The notes beneath the pieces were generated by a model, which was not told where the DNA came from, did no database searches, and saw nothing but the letters and a program-made list of their open reading frames with translations. Made by a program: the position numbers and the translations under genes. From assembly GCA_029783825.1 (NCBI GenBank), contig JAREIK010001333.1:521090-585089 (forward strand): a stretch of DNA of 64,000 nucleotides, given 5' to 3'. The DNA is from Sapria himalayana (taxonomy: Eukaryota > Streptophyta > Magnoliopsida > Malpighiales > Rafflesiaceae). Of the stretch, positions 35,785 to 48,600 are shown one piece after another; within the stretch, counting starts at the first letter, position 1, and every line of letters starts with the position of its first letter.

Positions 35785-37494
35785 TACCTGACTCCCAAAT
35801 TTCTGAAGAATGAAACACGAATCCATTAATGCTCATCATATCTTCTTTTATATTTACTTTTTTAAGCGTGAGCTCCAAACTAGAAAGAACATCACCACTA
35901 CGAAAAGACACAATGAATTCATATGCCTTTCAAAGCAGAATCAGCATAAAAATAAGATGGGGTGCAACCCTCGATGAGAAACTTAAGAACATGAATACAT
36001 ATGGGTTTCAATGGAGGAGAGCAAATGGTGTTGTCTCGGGTATAGAATCTAGACTTGTTGTTATATGATGTGAACAGTGGAAATGGCGCCCGAATTCAAG
36101 AACCTTAAAAATAGTTATATTTTCTGTCATCACCATGAGAGAAATAAGCATTTGAAAATTATAAAAATTCAATAACCTACCTTTAAAACTAGCATTTTAA
36201 AATTCAATAGCCACCCTTTAAAACCAGCATTTTAAAATTCAATAGCCACCCTTTAAAACCAACATTTTAAAATTAAAAACCCTTAAACATGGTGTCAATG
36301 GTTGTCATTCACAACAACGATCATTGCCAAGTTTATTTTAAAATCACTAGTTTGGGCATATTTTTGAATCCATACTTAAATTTTGGATTTTTTATTTTAA
36401 AATCACTATTCATGCCCGCGCACGTGTGTGTGTTTATTTATTTATTTATATTTTTTATTTATTTATTTATTTATTTATGCGTGTGTGTGTGAAAAAATAG
36501 AATTTTTAATTTTAAGCTATGTTTATTTGGGCAAATTTGAATTTTAAATTTTCAGTTTTTTGAAACTTAATTTGAGCTGAAATTTAAAATATGTCATGGT
36601 TACTAATTAAACTTTCACTAAAAGTCTAAAACTAATATTAATTTTAAAAATAAAAAATATATATATGTTGGAAAATAATATATATATATATATATATATT
36701 AGTGAAAATTATGTTGGCCATCTCATAATAAAAATATCTATATTTTGAGACTTTTTTTTGTGCATGTTTAGGATATCAAAATCAATAATATTTATATTTT
36801 GGCATACTGAAAAAATATACTAAAAAATATACTTACTCAAATCTATATGTTTGCATTAAAAATAAGTCTTCAAGTATAAATTTATATGTAATGTATTTTG
36901 TTTTCGAAATAATGTGTGTGTGTGTGTGTGTGTGTGTTATATTATATATATAGTAAACTTTATTTATTCGTGTGTTAATATTATTTATATAAATGTTATA
37001 ATATATACATACAAGTTTAAACATATTGTTTATATATATGTAAATGTTTATAAATATATTTAACATTAACACACACACACACACACACACACTTTTTCTA
37101 TGCATAATATTATGCATATATTAACATGTATTCATATGTAAATGTTATTTATATAAATGTTATTTTTTTAGGGTAACAAAATATAAATAAAATGTAAAAA
37201 ATAAAAAATAAAAGTCCTAAGACATCTAAATTCAATTTAGATCACCCAAGCATAATTTTTCTTATATATTATATGGATGCTAATGTGTAATGCTACCATG
37301 AGAGAGCTAAGGATAACATCAAAATTATGTATTTATTTGGGTACATAAAAATATAAATAATTTTAATTTTTAACAAAACATAAATATTTTTAGTATTTGA
37401 GCACATAAAAATATAAATAATTTTAGTTGTTGTGTACCAAAATATTTAAAAAAAATTGACAATAAAATGTCTGCATTTTAATTTTTAGCATGCA
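35785..37494. other. AT-rich flank with small repeats, no gene recognised
   Basis: A + frame at 35,829-36,068 is not recognised. TA and TG/CA microsatellites lie at about 36,680-36,700, 36,913-36,937 and 37,069-37,092. No protein homology is seen. Confidence 0.5.
36170..36274. repeat. 35-bp tandem repeat, three copies
   Basis: Units start with CAATAACC or CAATAGCC at 36,170, 36,205 and 36,240. Each continues with a CTTTAAAACxAxCATTTTAAAATT body. Confidence 0.9.
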
Positions 37495-37503
37495 TACATA
37501 ATT

Positions 37504-38282
37504 GGGAGAATTATGTTTTGGAGTGTTTTCCAAGAAATTTTTAAGATTTAGAAACGAAAATTTTTATATTTTTAAAAAATTCACAAAACTAAAAATAAAT
37601 TAAAAATAAGTGCATCCAAATTCGTAAGTACCAAGCTACCCTAGCCCAGGCCCTCACCCCTCGCCCTTGCTCGACGTCGAGCTCCTAGAGCTCGAAAGGA
37701 GATCCGCGCTTAGCTCCTGGAGCTCGAAAGGAGCTCCGTGCCGAGCTCCTGGAGCTCGAAAGGAGCTCCGCGCCGAGCTCCTGGAGCTCGAAAGGAGCTC
37801 CGCGCCGAGCTCCTGGAGCTCGAAAGGAGCTCCGCGCCGAGCTCCTGGAGCTATACCAAGAACTACAATTAGCTTGTCGTCGAGCTACTGGAGCTATACC
37901 AAGAGCTCCATCGAACTTGTCGTCGAGCTCCTGGGGCTCAATGGAACTCGACGCCGAGCTCCTGGATCTCGTTGGAGCTAGACACCGAACTCCTGGAGCT
38001 TGACCGAAAGCTCCATAGAGGTCGTTGACGAGCTCCTTCGAGCTCCTGGAGCTCGGCGTCGAGCTAGGGCGAGGGAGTCGGCGAGGACGTCGGCGATGGC
38101 GCGGGAGAGGGTGAGGGCGTGGGCGAGGGGCCAAGGCATTAGCGAGGGTAGTTTGTTATTTACGAATTTAGTTGCAATTATTTTTAATTTATTTTTAGCT
38201 TTGTGAATTTTTTAAAAAAATAAAATTTTTAGTTTATAAATCTTAAAAATTTATTGGGAAACACCCAAAACATAATTATCCC
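37504..38282. mobile_element. Mutator-like (MULE) non-autonomous element, 779 bp
   Basis: The ends form long terminal inverted repeats of about 130 bp. The left end GGGAGAATTATGTTTTGG and the reverse complement of the right end (GGGATAATTATGTTTTGG) stay aligned through AAATTTTTAAGATTTA, AAAAAATTCACAAA and CTAAAAATAAATTAAAAATA. The element is flanked by a perfect 9-bp duplication TACATAATT (37,495-37,503 and 38,283-38,291), the Mutator hallmark. The inside is GC-rich in sharp contrast to its flanks and holds a minisatellite. No transposase frame is present, so it must have moved with help from another element. It ends about 270 bp before the syntaxin ATG. Confidence 0.9.
37679..38070. repeat. 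GAGCTC palindromic minisatellite inside the MULE
   Basis: 32-bp units (starts about 37,679, 37,711, 37,743, 37,775, 37,807) of the form GAGCTCCTGGAGCTC plus GAAAG plus GAGCTCC. They are followed by 43-bp variants (37,839, 37,882) and diverged copies. GGAGCTC and its complement GAGCTCC alternate, so every neighbouring pair can form a hairpin. Because 32 is not a multiple of three, the translated repeat has a 96-bp period; the apparent proteins on both strands are artefacts. Confidence 0.9.
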
Positions 38283-38319
38283 TACATAATTTTGCTTAAG
38301 TTTTACTACTTTGTAAAGT

Positions 38320-38327
38320 TATAAATA
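38320..38327 (+). promoter_or_regulatory. TATA-like box of the syntaxin gene
   Basis: TATAAATA lies about 230 bp before the ATG and only about 30 bp after the MULE target duplication. Two tiny upstream ORFs (ATG-AAT-TGA near 38,425, and an ATGAGATCT-start frame near 38,480) would lie in the leader. The assignment is positional only. Confidence 0.45.
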
Positions 38328-38554
38328 GTTTTGTTCTAAATTTGTAGACCAAAAATCACTCCCATAATTCCAGCATGAAAAACATACATCAGCAAAAAGC
38401 TTATCCTGGCCATCAAAAAACTGCATGAATTGAGCGGGAGGCCTGGAACCCGTCTCTGTTCTTCTTCGTTGGGTTGCAGATATGAGATCTCGGATAACTG
38501 CCTGAATCGAACATCATATCTGCGGAGGAGAAGCCATTTTCGTTTTTCTACAAA

Positions 38555-39463
38555 ATGAACGATGTGTTGTCAAGTTCATTTAAGAGATACACGGATCTGA
38601 AGCAGCAAGTAGTCGACGACGAAATAGAATCCAGAAACGAGAGAGCAAATCTGGATAAATTCTTCCAGGAAGTAGAAAACGTAAAAGCCGAGATAACAGC
38701 TTCTGAAAACTTGTACAGAAATCTGCAGGAATTAAACGAAAATAGTAAAACGATCCACGATGCAAGAAAGATGAAAGGCCTCCGCGAGAAGATGGAGGAG
38801 GATGTGGTGCAAGTTGTCAGGCTCGTGAAGAACGTAAAACAGAAACTAGAAGCTCTGGAACGTTCTAACGCAGCGCAACGAGCCATTCCTGGATGCGGTC
38901 CAGGATCGTACACGGATCAGACCAGATCTGCGGTCTTAAATGGATTGCGTCAGAAATTGAAGGAGATGATGGATGAATTCCAGAAATTACGAGGCAAAAT
39001 TGCAACTGATCACCAGGATACTGTAAGAAGATATCTGACGATCACGGGAGCGGCATCGAACGAGGAGACGATCGAGAGCTTGATATCGAGCGGGCAAAGC
39101 GAGAGTTTCTTACAGAAAGCTATTCAGGATCAAGGAAAAGGTCCGATCAAGGATATCGTATCTGAGATCAATGATCGGCACGATGCTGTTAAGGAAATTG
39201 AGAAGAATCTCACCGAACTTCACCAGGTATTTTTGGACATGGCGGTTGTTGTTGAATCACAGGGATATCAGCTGAATGACATAGAAAGTCATGTTGCGCG
39301 AGCCACCTCGTTTGTGGGCAGAGGCGTGGAGACTCTTCACGACGCTAAGCAGTATCAGAAGAGCTCCAGGAAATGGACTTTCGTTGCAATTTTCGTCGGT
39401 GCTTTGCTCGTCGTGATTATTCTGATCCCGTTGCTTCCGATCATTCATCCCCCGCATTCATAA
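38555..39463 (+). CDS. SYP124: Plasma-membrane syntaxin, Qa-SNARE of the SYP12 class, 302 aa
   Basis: A single uninterrupted exon. The N-terminus [18 protein letters not shown] is typical of the SYP12 group. The Habc three-helix domain spans about 33-160 ([28 protein letters not shown]). The SNARE motif spans about 200-265, with the zero-layer Gln at 236 in [19 protein letters not shown] basic SSRKW juxtamembrane stretch precedes the C-terminal membrane anchor (about 275-295, [14 protein letters not shown]), leaving a short tail outside. Length and order match full-length family members. Such Qa-SNAREs pair with SNAP33-type and VAMP72 SNAREs to fuse secretory vesicles with the plasma membrane. 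Among Arabidopsis members it reads closest, from memory, to SYP124/SYP125, which act in pollen-tube tip growth; the exact subgroup is uncertain. The first ATG of this frame is used. Codons are intact, unlike all neighbouring elements. Confidence 0.95.
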   Translation: MNDVLSSSFKRYTDLKQQVVDDEIESRNERANLDKFFQEVENVKAEITASENLYRNLQELNENSKTIHDARKMKGLREKMEEDVVQVVRLVKNVKQKLEALERSNAAQRAIPGCGPGSYTDQTRSAVLNGLRQKLKEMMDEFQKLRGKIATDHQDTVRRYLTITGAASNEETIESLISSGQSESFLQKAIQDQGKGPIKDIVSEINDRHDAVKEIEKNLTELHQVFLDMAVVVESQGYQLNDIESHVARATSFVGRGVETLHDAKQYQKSSRKWTFVAIFVGALLVVIILIPLLPIIHPPHS

Positions 39464-40340
39464 TTTTGGACAACAATTGACTCTCAAATGGTTAGCATCC
39501 TCCTCGACCTCTTCCTCCCTGTTCATTATCCCGTTTCCTCCACTCGCTGTTGATTATCTCGCCGTCGTCATTCATGCTTCATCACCATGTCTGTTAAACG
39601 ACAATCAAGAACACATTTCTTTTTCTTTTTCTTTTTTTTTTTTTTGTATTTCTGCTAACAAAACATCCTATGATTTGATTCCCTAGGTGTTCTATGTTTC
39701 GCGCAATTTTTCATAATTTAATGTCTTTCTTCGTTTTTGATACCGTGGACAGTTTTAACGCAGCACTATCGCTTCATAACATAGCTGTTGCTCTGTTCCA
39801 GGAACCAGTTTATCGATTCTATGTTTCGCGCAAAACTAGAATCTTGCATGGTATTCTTCTGATTCCCATTGATTCAATGATTCTTACTGTTTTGTTCCCC
39901 TCACGTCTGTTGCTTTCTCTGTATATGTTCCATTTCCATTTCCATTCTTTTTTTTTTTTTTAATATGTTTTTGAGAATTAATTGAATTTAAATTACTAAA
40001 CTTTATGTTTCAAAATCCACTTATAGAATAGTTTTTATTAATAAAGAAATAAAATAGTTGATAAAAGTGTCATTTCATCAGCGGAGAATTAGAAAAACTA
40101 GGTTTTGGTTTGTCAGATTCAAAATAAAGATTATTTGATTTTGAGTATTCAAAATTGTTGCTTTAAAAAATTATAAAAATATTTTTTGAGCATAAAAATT
40201 AAATAAAATCAAAATCAACACTTAAAAAAAATTATAAAACTATATTTTAAAAAATGGGTATTGTCTTATTTCATGATACATGAGTAAATGTGAACACTAT
40301 TGTGATATATAAATGTTGTGTGTGTGTGTGTGTGTGTGTG
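39464..40340. other. 3' flank of the syntaxin gene
   Basis: Contains a repeated TTCTATGTTTCGCGCAA (about 39,690 and 39,818), poly-T runs and a (TG)n tract ending just before copia-2. No further gene is seen; a clear polyadenylation signal could not be fixed. Confidence 0.5.
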
Positions 40341-40345
40341 TTTAT

Positions 40346-41452
40346 TGGGGAGCATTTAATTTTATTAATTTGTTATATTTATCAAAACATAATAAATAAA
40401 AATAATAATATAAAAAATATGTGTCACATCATTTTACAAAAAGTAATGAGATAAGTTCCCTTATTATCTTTATTTAAATTATATTAATTAATAAAATTAA
40501 TTAATAGTATCTAATCAATTTAATTATCATGATTTTATATATAGACATATTCTGAATAAATAAATTAAATCTTTAATTATAATTATTATGTTACTTATGG
40601 CATTGGATCAAGGTGTGAAAGAGACTCTTGACACAAATAAGTTTTTAGGCTATTAATATGAATTATATCTATCATAATTTATGTTAATTATAATTTATAT
40701 CACTATAATATTATTATTTATTTCTTTACTTATTCTAAATTATTTAACTCTGTGTTAAGATTATCGATACTCATTGATTGAATTAAATTATTGATAATTT
40801 AATTTTATAATTTTTTTTATTTTATCTTTAGATTTTCACTTATTTGATATGCAGGATCAAAATTTACCTTTAGGAATTGACAATATCAAGAGCATTTTTA
40901 AGGGGGCATCATCAATTTATTTTAAAGTACATGAATTTCATCAATAATCAACAATTACCATGTAATTAATAAAATTATCCCACTAATGAAACATATTAAT
41001 TTAATAATTGTACATGCTTATCAATTATATCAAGATTGAGAATAATAGTGTTTATAATTATGATGATGTATATTTATTTTACACTTTAATATAAAATAAT
41101 TATACCACTTTGGTATTGTTTAATGTACTCAAATGCACTAGTACAAGAAATTATGATTTTTTCTTTTCTCATAGTCAAGATATCTCTACTAAAATCTTGT
41201 GTTATAATCTTACTAATAAGGTATTCATTCCTATTTAGATTGTGAATACCAAATTTATATTTTATAATAATCGGTAATTTGATCTTTTGTACATAAATTG
41301 AACTCTATGTAAAATAAATAATAACTTTTTTTTTATTTTAAATATAATTTTAGTTCATTGTAATTCAAAAGAAAATTAAAATGAATCTAAATAACAATAA
41401 GAGAACAAAAAATAAATAAAGAATGACTTTCAGTATAAAATAGTTTCAATAA
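40346..41452 (-). repeat. copia-2 3' LTR
   Basis: Aligns with 55,909-57,130 over most of its length, with many indels and substitutions, so this element is much older than copia-1. Ends are approximate. Confidence 0.75.
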
Positions 41453-41459
41453 TCTCTCA

Positions 41460-42337
41460 TTTAGACTTAAGTCATGATTTCACATGTCTTACTAACATCT
41501 TTTTCACACGTCTTTCATAAGTCCTTACTGGTGGGCTTTTCATAAAAGGATCCACCAGATTACCCTTTAGTGCTACATTGATCACTACTATATCTCATTT
41601 TTTCATTATCTCTCTTATCAAGTGGTATTTGTGCTCACTGTATGTTGCCTTCTTATGGGTTATAGGTTTCTTTTAGTTAGTAGCGCTACCCTACTATTAT
41701 CACAATTAAGTATAATTGGTAATTTCACAGAAAGAATGATTCATAGATTAGTCAAGATGATACATATAGTCTCTTTGGCTATCTATGAGGCTACCATATA
41801 TTCGACCTCCTTAGTGGAATCAGTAATACATGATTACTTGACATTACTCTCACTTATTGCTCAAACTTCTCTAGATAAACTCATAGTTTGAGATGGAATT
41901 TCTCAAATTCTCATATAATTGGAAATTTGAGTCTACATATCTAGTAGGTTCAAGATTGTCTGCTTGATATACCAATATATAATTTTTAGTCTTTTTCATA
42001 TCTTTGATTACAGGTTTTACTATTATGCAATTTTTTTTTTTATCATTGATTAGATTGATATGTGTTAACTATGCCTATAGCAAAATAGATACCATATATA
42101 GTGCAAAGTATTATATACAACAGGCTTTATACTATATATTTATAAGAAATTACCTTTATTTTATATATCTTATTAAGTTTTTTTAGGATATAATAGAGCA
42201 ATTTCATATTTGGAAGGACGAAAACTTTTTTTAAAATCTTACATGATAAAATCATCAATATAAACATTTTATGTCAAGCCCTAAATTTTTTGCTTATAAT
42301 CTCACAAAAACTTAATCACAATAATGTGAATATCTTC
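41460..42337 (-). pseudogene. copia-2 RT end and RNase H, broken
   Basis: The - strand has the RT active site as YIDDFIM (YIDD codons at 42,251-42,262). The RNase H end resembles HKYHLIREIM followed by GNLVDPFMKSPP (about 41,650-41,530), which mirrors the family's ADI/DPF-x-K-x-LP end of pol. The + strand open frame at 41,622-41,891 is only its shadow. Stops and frameshifts are frequent. Confidence 0.75.
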
Positions 42338-43170
42338 CACTACTACAAATTACGATAATATGAACCAAAATACCGACCAAAAAATTTGGTCGATAATTGC
42401 TATCCAAAACACGACCAATTAGTAGCCAAAAAAAGGGTATTGAAAAAAAAATTATTTCCGACCAAAGATCAACCATAATTACTGACTAAATATTTTTTTT
42501 GTTGGGAATCAGCATGTAGAGTGATTATCGAATATATTACCGATTATTTAACAACCTATCATAATAATTGGTCGGTACAGTATTTTTTCAAATTATTTAT
42601 AGCTTCGTAGTTATAAACCATTTACCAATTAAATATATAGGTCAGTAATTACTGACAAATTTACAACCAATTTAGAGATTCAAAGAGACATATCAGAGAA
42701 AAATACTTTCGACCAAATTCTCGCCAACTACCGACCATATATTACTAACCAAATATATTTGGTCGAGAATATGGCCTATAAATTAAGAGGGAATTAGCAA
42801 AAAATATTCTCAAAAGATTATAGACCATTTAACGACCAAAAATACATTACCATAAAAAATAATCGGTAAAGCGGTTATCCAATATATTTATAACATCGTA
42901 ATTACTGACCAAATTTTTAGGTCGGTAATTACTGACCTTTTCACGACTGAATACCGACCATACCTCCTGACAAAATGTTTTTGGTTAGAAATTGGTCAGT
43001 AAATTAGGATGAAAATAGCGAATAAAAATTACTGACAATTTATCGACCATTTAATGACCAAAAATATATTATCATTAAAATTAGTCGGTAAAGTTGACAT
43101 CCAGATACTTATAGATTTTTTCTCACCGACCGTTTACCGACTATAATTTTGGTCGGTAATTCATTGTTTT
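42338..43170. repeat. CACTA-B 5' subterminal GGTCGGTA/TACCGACC repeats
   Basis: Words such as ACCGACCA, TTGGTCGGTA and TTGGTCG occur in both orientations throughout, as in the 3' subterminal zone. In this superfamily they are the usual transposase-binding sites. Confidence 0.85.
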
Positions 43171-43559
43171 AATTTTTTGATTTGAAATCATTTGCTAAGT
43201 CATTAAAACCTAAAATCATGGAAGCCCTGTAATTTTTTCGAATCATAGCCAACTGTAAGCACGAAATCAAAAAATTTGATCTTTCTTCTGAATTTAAGTA
43301 AGTTTTTCTTTGTTCTTCTCTTTCAAATTGCTTATACACATCTCCGTCTCTCTGAATTATATATAGACAATCTGAATTTCGTTTTTTCGAAATATTCGGG
43401 TTTTAGGGTTTTTTTATCCTCCGAATTTCTTAATTTTTGCTTTAATTTCATTTAACTTGACATAATTTTGACTCGGCACAATTAATTAAACTATAATTTT
43501 TCATTTTTTAAAATTTGTTCATCTATTGTTTAAATTTTTAGGGTTTTAGTGATTTTGAT

Positions 43560-45640
43560 TTCAATTACATGATATTTGTATCCGAATAATCTTAATATTA
43601 ATAGTTTATATTTATATAATCATATGAATATTATGCATAAATTAAACTTTTATTTAATGTTAATGTTAATGTCTATACTTTAATATATATAATGATTTAT
43701 GTTAAATCAAACTTTTATTTAATGTTAATCTTAAATGTCTATAACAGTATATATAAACATGTATACATTTATATAATCATATGATATTATGTATAAATGT
43801 CTATACTTTATATTTATATAAACGTATTACATTATAAATACACATTGATATGTTTATATAAACATATAATGTTATATATAAATATTTATACATAAGTATT
43901 AATGTTTATAAATATCTATACAAAATTTACATTAAACTCTCCATATATATATTTTTTTTATATAACAATTATGTAATATTAAATTATTATACAATTTTGT
44001 AAATATTTATATTACATATTATTTTTTATATAAATATTGAATATTTATAATGTTTATATAAATGTGATATATATATACTATATATTATTTATAAAAGTGG
44101 TGCATATAAATATAATAATATTTAAATAACATTTGTAAAAATATTTTATTCACAAATATTACATAGATACACGTGTTTAATTATAAAATCTTATGTCATT
44201 TTATATAAAGGTATTTATAACTATATTTATAATAAAGTACTTATCACTACTTTACATAACTAATTTGTAACTATATTTATAACTTTACATAACTAATTTG
44301 TAACTATTTAATAATATATAAGTATATGTATAATGTATAATTCTATATAACTATATTTTTAAAAAAATATACTATATGTATACTAATGTATAACTATATA
44401 TTATTATATTTTACTAGATATACCTATATAAATGTTAATTATAGTTATAACTTTAACTACATACATATTTATAACTATATGTGTATAACTATATATAAAT
44501 GTTTGTATAAATATGTAACACTTTATATAATTAAATATAACTATATCTATAACTATATATACATATATGTATTCATATAATTCAATTGAAAGATTTGTTT
44601 ATAACGTTGTATATATTTATGTATAACTACTTATCACTACTTGTATAAATATATCTATAATATAACTATTTATTTAATTATATATAACTATTTATAACTA
44701 TATATATTATATGAATAATAATATATAACTATAAATAATTGTATCTTACTATATGTATAACTATAAAAGCTTTATACATAATAATTTTTATATCTATATT
44801 TTACAACTTATAATTATTATATATTTGTATGTATTAGTATATAAAAAATTATTTTACTATATCTATACCTATACATAACTATATGCATAAATATATAAAA
44901 TTAAATGAACAAATATATAAACCTACATGTATAAATATATGTTTAACTATATGTGTAACTATATGTATAACATCATGTAACTGTATTTATAATTACATGT
45001 ATAACAACATACAACATTATGTTAAACTATATGTGTATAACTATATATAAATATTTGTATAACTAAATAAATTTTTATATAATTATATATAACTATATTT
45101 GTAACTATATATACATATATGTATTAATATAATCAAAGCAAAATATTTTTTTATAACATTGTTTATATTTATGTAACTACTTTTAACTAATTCTATATAT
45201 AACTATATGTTTAATTATATATAGCTATTTATAACTATATATATTATATATAAAATAATATATAACTATAAATAATTATATCTTTATTATGTGTATAACT
45301 TTAAAAGTTTTGTGCATAATTATATTTAGAGATTAATTTTATAGCTACGTACTTGTATATAGTAGTATATAAAAAAGTATTTTATTATACATATGCCTAT
45401 GCATTACTATATGTATAAATATATAAAATTAAATGAAAAAATATATAAACCTTCATGTATAAATATACGTTTAACTATATGTGTAACTATATGTCTAACC
45501 ACATGTAACTCTATTTATAATTACATGTATAGCAACATACAACATTATTTTAAACTATATGTGTATAACTATATATAAATATTTGTATATCTAAATAAAT
45601 ATCTATATAATATTATATAACTATAATTAGAGACAATTGT
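43560..45640. repeat. TATAACTATA-rich leader array with a ~530-550 bp tandem duplication
   Basis: Almost pure A/T sequence built of TATAACTATAT variants. A segment starting at CTATATGTGTATAACTATAT occurs at about 44,475, 45,026 and 45,555, with matching internal order. The duplicated unit includes TTTATAACxTTGT and ATTACATGTATA. It lies between the 5' subterminal zone and the transposase frame, so it may be an untranslated leader or intron. Confidence 0.8.
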
Positions 45641-45649
45641 ATTTGTTAA

Positions 45650-48600
45650 AAAATGATTTTTTAACTAGTTATAGAAGAAGATCGTGAATGGATGTACAAT
45701 GGTCGAATAGTGAATGTAATATTCTCTAATGAATGGGGGGATAAATTTGATAAATTTATTGAGTTTGCTCTGAGACATTCTGAGTGTTTGAATTGTGGTA
45801 CAGATATAAGGTGTCCTTGCACTTTAGTTATAATCAAAATAAAAAGTTTTTAAATGTTGAGACTGTGAAGATGTATTTATATAGAAATGATTTTGTGGTG
45901 GATTACTATGTTTGGATATACCATGGTGAGAAGCAAGTCCACCAGTGGTGTTCAAATTTAGTATGGGTGTCAATAAGTGAAACTGATATGATGGTCTCGG
46001 AAAATATTAATCACACTATATATCATAAAATAGTTTTTGATGCTGCAGGTCCTAAATGCAACCCGAATGAGGAACCCAATGCCGAGGTAAAGAATTTCTA
46101 TGACATGATTCGAGCTGGAGACAAACATGTATATGAGAAATTCTAAGCATACTGAACTTTCTACAGCCGTGAGGATGTTAGAAATAAAGTGTAGACATAG
46201 ATGTTCTTAGGTATTGTTTGATGATATGTCTAAATTTATTCAAGAATTATTGCCATTGGATTTCTACAGCATGAAGAAGTTAGTTATAGGTTTGGGATTA
46301 ACCGTACAGGTCATTCATTATTGTGTGAACAACTATATAATATACTAGGGTGATGATAGTGACCTTACCAATTGTAAAATATGTGGGCATGCTAGGTACA
46401 AGCAAAAGGTTAAGAGTTCTAGAAATAGATTGTATATACGTAAGTTGAAGGTGTCATATAAGATTATGCACTATTTTCCAATAACACTTAGGTTGCAGAG
46501 ATTGTATGAATTAACCGTAATAGATAATGAAATGATGTGGCATTTAGAGCATCATATGGAAGACGGTAAGATGTGTTACCCTTCTGATGCCCCTGCTTGG
46601 AAATATTTTGATGGGTATTTTCCTGATTTTTATTCTAAAGTTTGAAATATTAGGGCTAGGTTTATTTCCTGATCGTTTTCAGTCATTTGGTCAATCTGTA
46701 CAGCAATATTCTTTGTGGCCTGTGGTGGTGACACCATATAATTTACCTCCAGAATTTTGTATAAAGAATGAATTTATGGTTTTGCCTGTGTTAGTGCAGG
46801 GGCCTACGAATCCAAAGGGAAAAATATATATTTTCTTGCAGCCATTGATAGCGGAGTTGAAAATTCTTTGAGATGTTGGGGTTTAAACTTATGATATTTC
46901 AAACGGCAAAATGTTCAGATGCGCACTGCCCTCATGTGGACCATAAATGACTTTCCAGCATATTATATGATGTCTGAGTGGAGTACAACTTGTATATTGG
47001 CATGTCCATATTGTATGGAAGATTCTGATGCTTTTAGATTAATTAAGAGTGGAAAATAGTCATGGATCGATAATCATCAGAAGTTTTTTCCCATTAATCA
47101 TCTGTATCGACGTAACATCAAAGATTTCATCAAGAATAGAAAGGTTACTAAACAATTCTCGGGGGTTAGATGTGGGGATAATATTCTACATGAATTGAAT
47201 AACATAGGCTTGAGGAAGGTGATAGATGTTGATGCTGAGGTAGTGAATGCAGCTATATCTAAGACTTGTGGGTGTAATAAGAGAAGTGTTTTATGGGATT
47301 TTTCCTACTGGCGTGAATACTTGCTCAGGCATAATCTTGATATTATACATATCGAGAAGAATATGTTTGACAATATTTTCAATATAGTATCTAACATTCA
47401 AGAGAAAACTAATGACACTTACAAGTCAAGAAATGAGTTGAATATATATTATCGTCGTCCTCAATTTGTAAAAAATCGTGTCACCAATAAATACCCTGAT
47501 GTGCCATTTGTTCTAAATAAAACATAGAAGAATGTTGAATTGGAGTGGGTAAAAAAACTTATATTTCCAGATGGGTATGCTTCTAATCTGGAGAGATGTG
47601 TGATTGCAAAAAAACTTAAGTTGTTTGACATGAAGTGTCATGATTGTCATATATTCATGCAAAGGTTTTTACCAATTATTCTTCGAGAATTCATACTTAA
47701 TAGAATATGGGAACTAATAACTGAGATTTCTTTATTCTTTAAGCAAATGACTTCATCTTCATTGACTGATGAGGAGTTGAGGAATCTGGATGAACAAATT
47801 CCAGTTATCTTATACAATCTTGAGAAAATCTTTCCTCCTAGTTTTTTTCACTCAATGGAATATCTTCCAATGCACTTGGCTTACAAAGCTAGGGTTGATG
47901 GTCTTGTTCATTATCATTGGATGTATCCTTCAGAAACATAATATTAATTTACTAAACCAATTATTTTCCTTTATATATTTATATATACACAAAAATGGCT
48001 TGTAATTTTTAATAATCTTTTTGTAGATACTTGAAGAAAATAAAGCATACAATAATGAATAAGGCTCATGTTGAGGGCTCTATATCAATAGGTTATATTA
48101 TGGATGATGTTGCAAAATTTGAATCATTCTATTTCAAAGAAAGAGATTAAACTCTTCCACTTAAGGAAAAGCAGAATGAGGTTTATCTCCATGACAATGT
48201 GGATAATGATATTTTTGAAATTTTCAAGCCTCCGGATAAAGCAATTGGTGCATAAGGGAAAAGGTATCTAGCAGACTATGAATATACTACATCTCATTTA
48301 TATGTCCTAATAAATTATTTAGATGTTCAAGCATTCTTTGAGTAAGTATTTTCTAATAGTCAAATAACATCTATTACGCATTATAATTTATTATTTTCTA
48401 TCAATGTATCAATTGTTTTTAATTTATTTTTACTAGTAATTTTGTAACAGATAAAAGTAAAGAGTTTCCAAACATTAATGAAGAAGCAATCAATAACATG
48501 ATGGAGAAAGAATTTCCATCATTTTTTGAAAAATACATATGTTTACTTATAATGAAAATCACAAAATAATTGTATTATTCTTATAAAAATTTATAATTTG

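Noticed and set aside
37667..38206. Arg/Pro/Ser-rich proteins on both strands of the GC-rich patch
   Set aside because: The 32-bp unit shifts frame at each repeat and both strands stay open, so no codon constraint is visible.
38548..38913. Antisense frames over the syntaxin gene
   Set aside because: Shadows of the strong SYP12 reading frame.
41622..41891. 89-aa + strand hydrophobic protein
   Set aside because: It is the shadow of the copia-2 RNase H region on the opposite strand.
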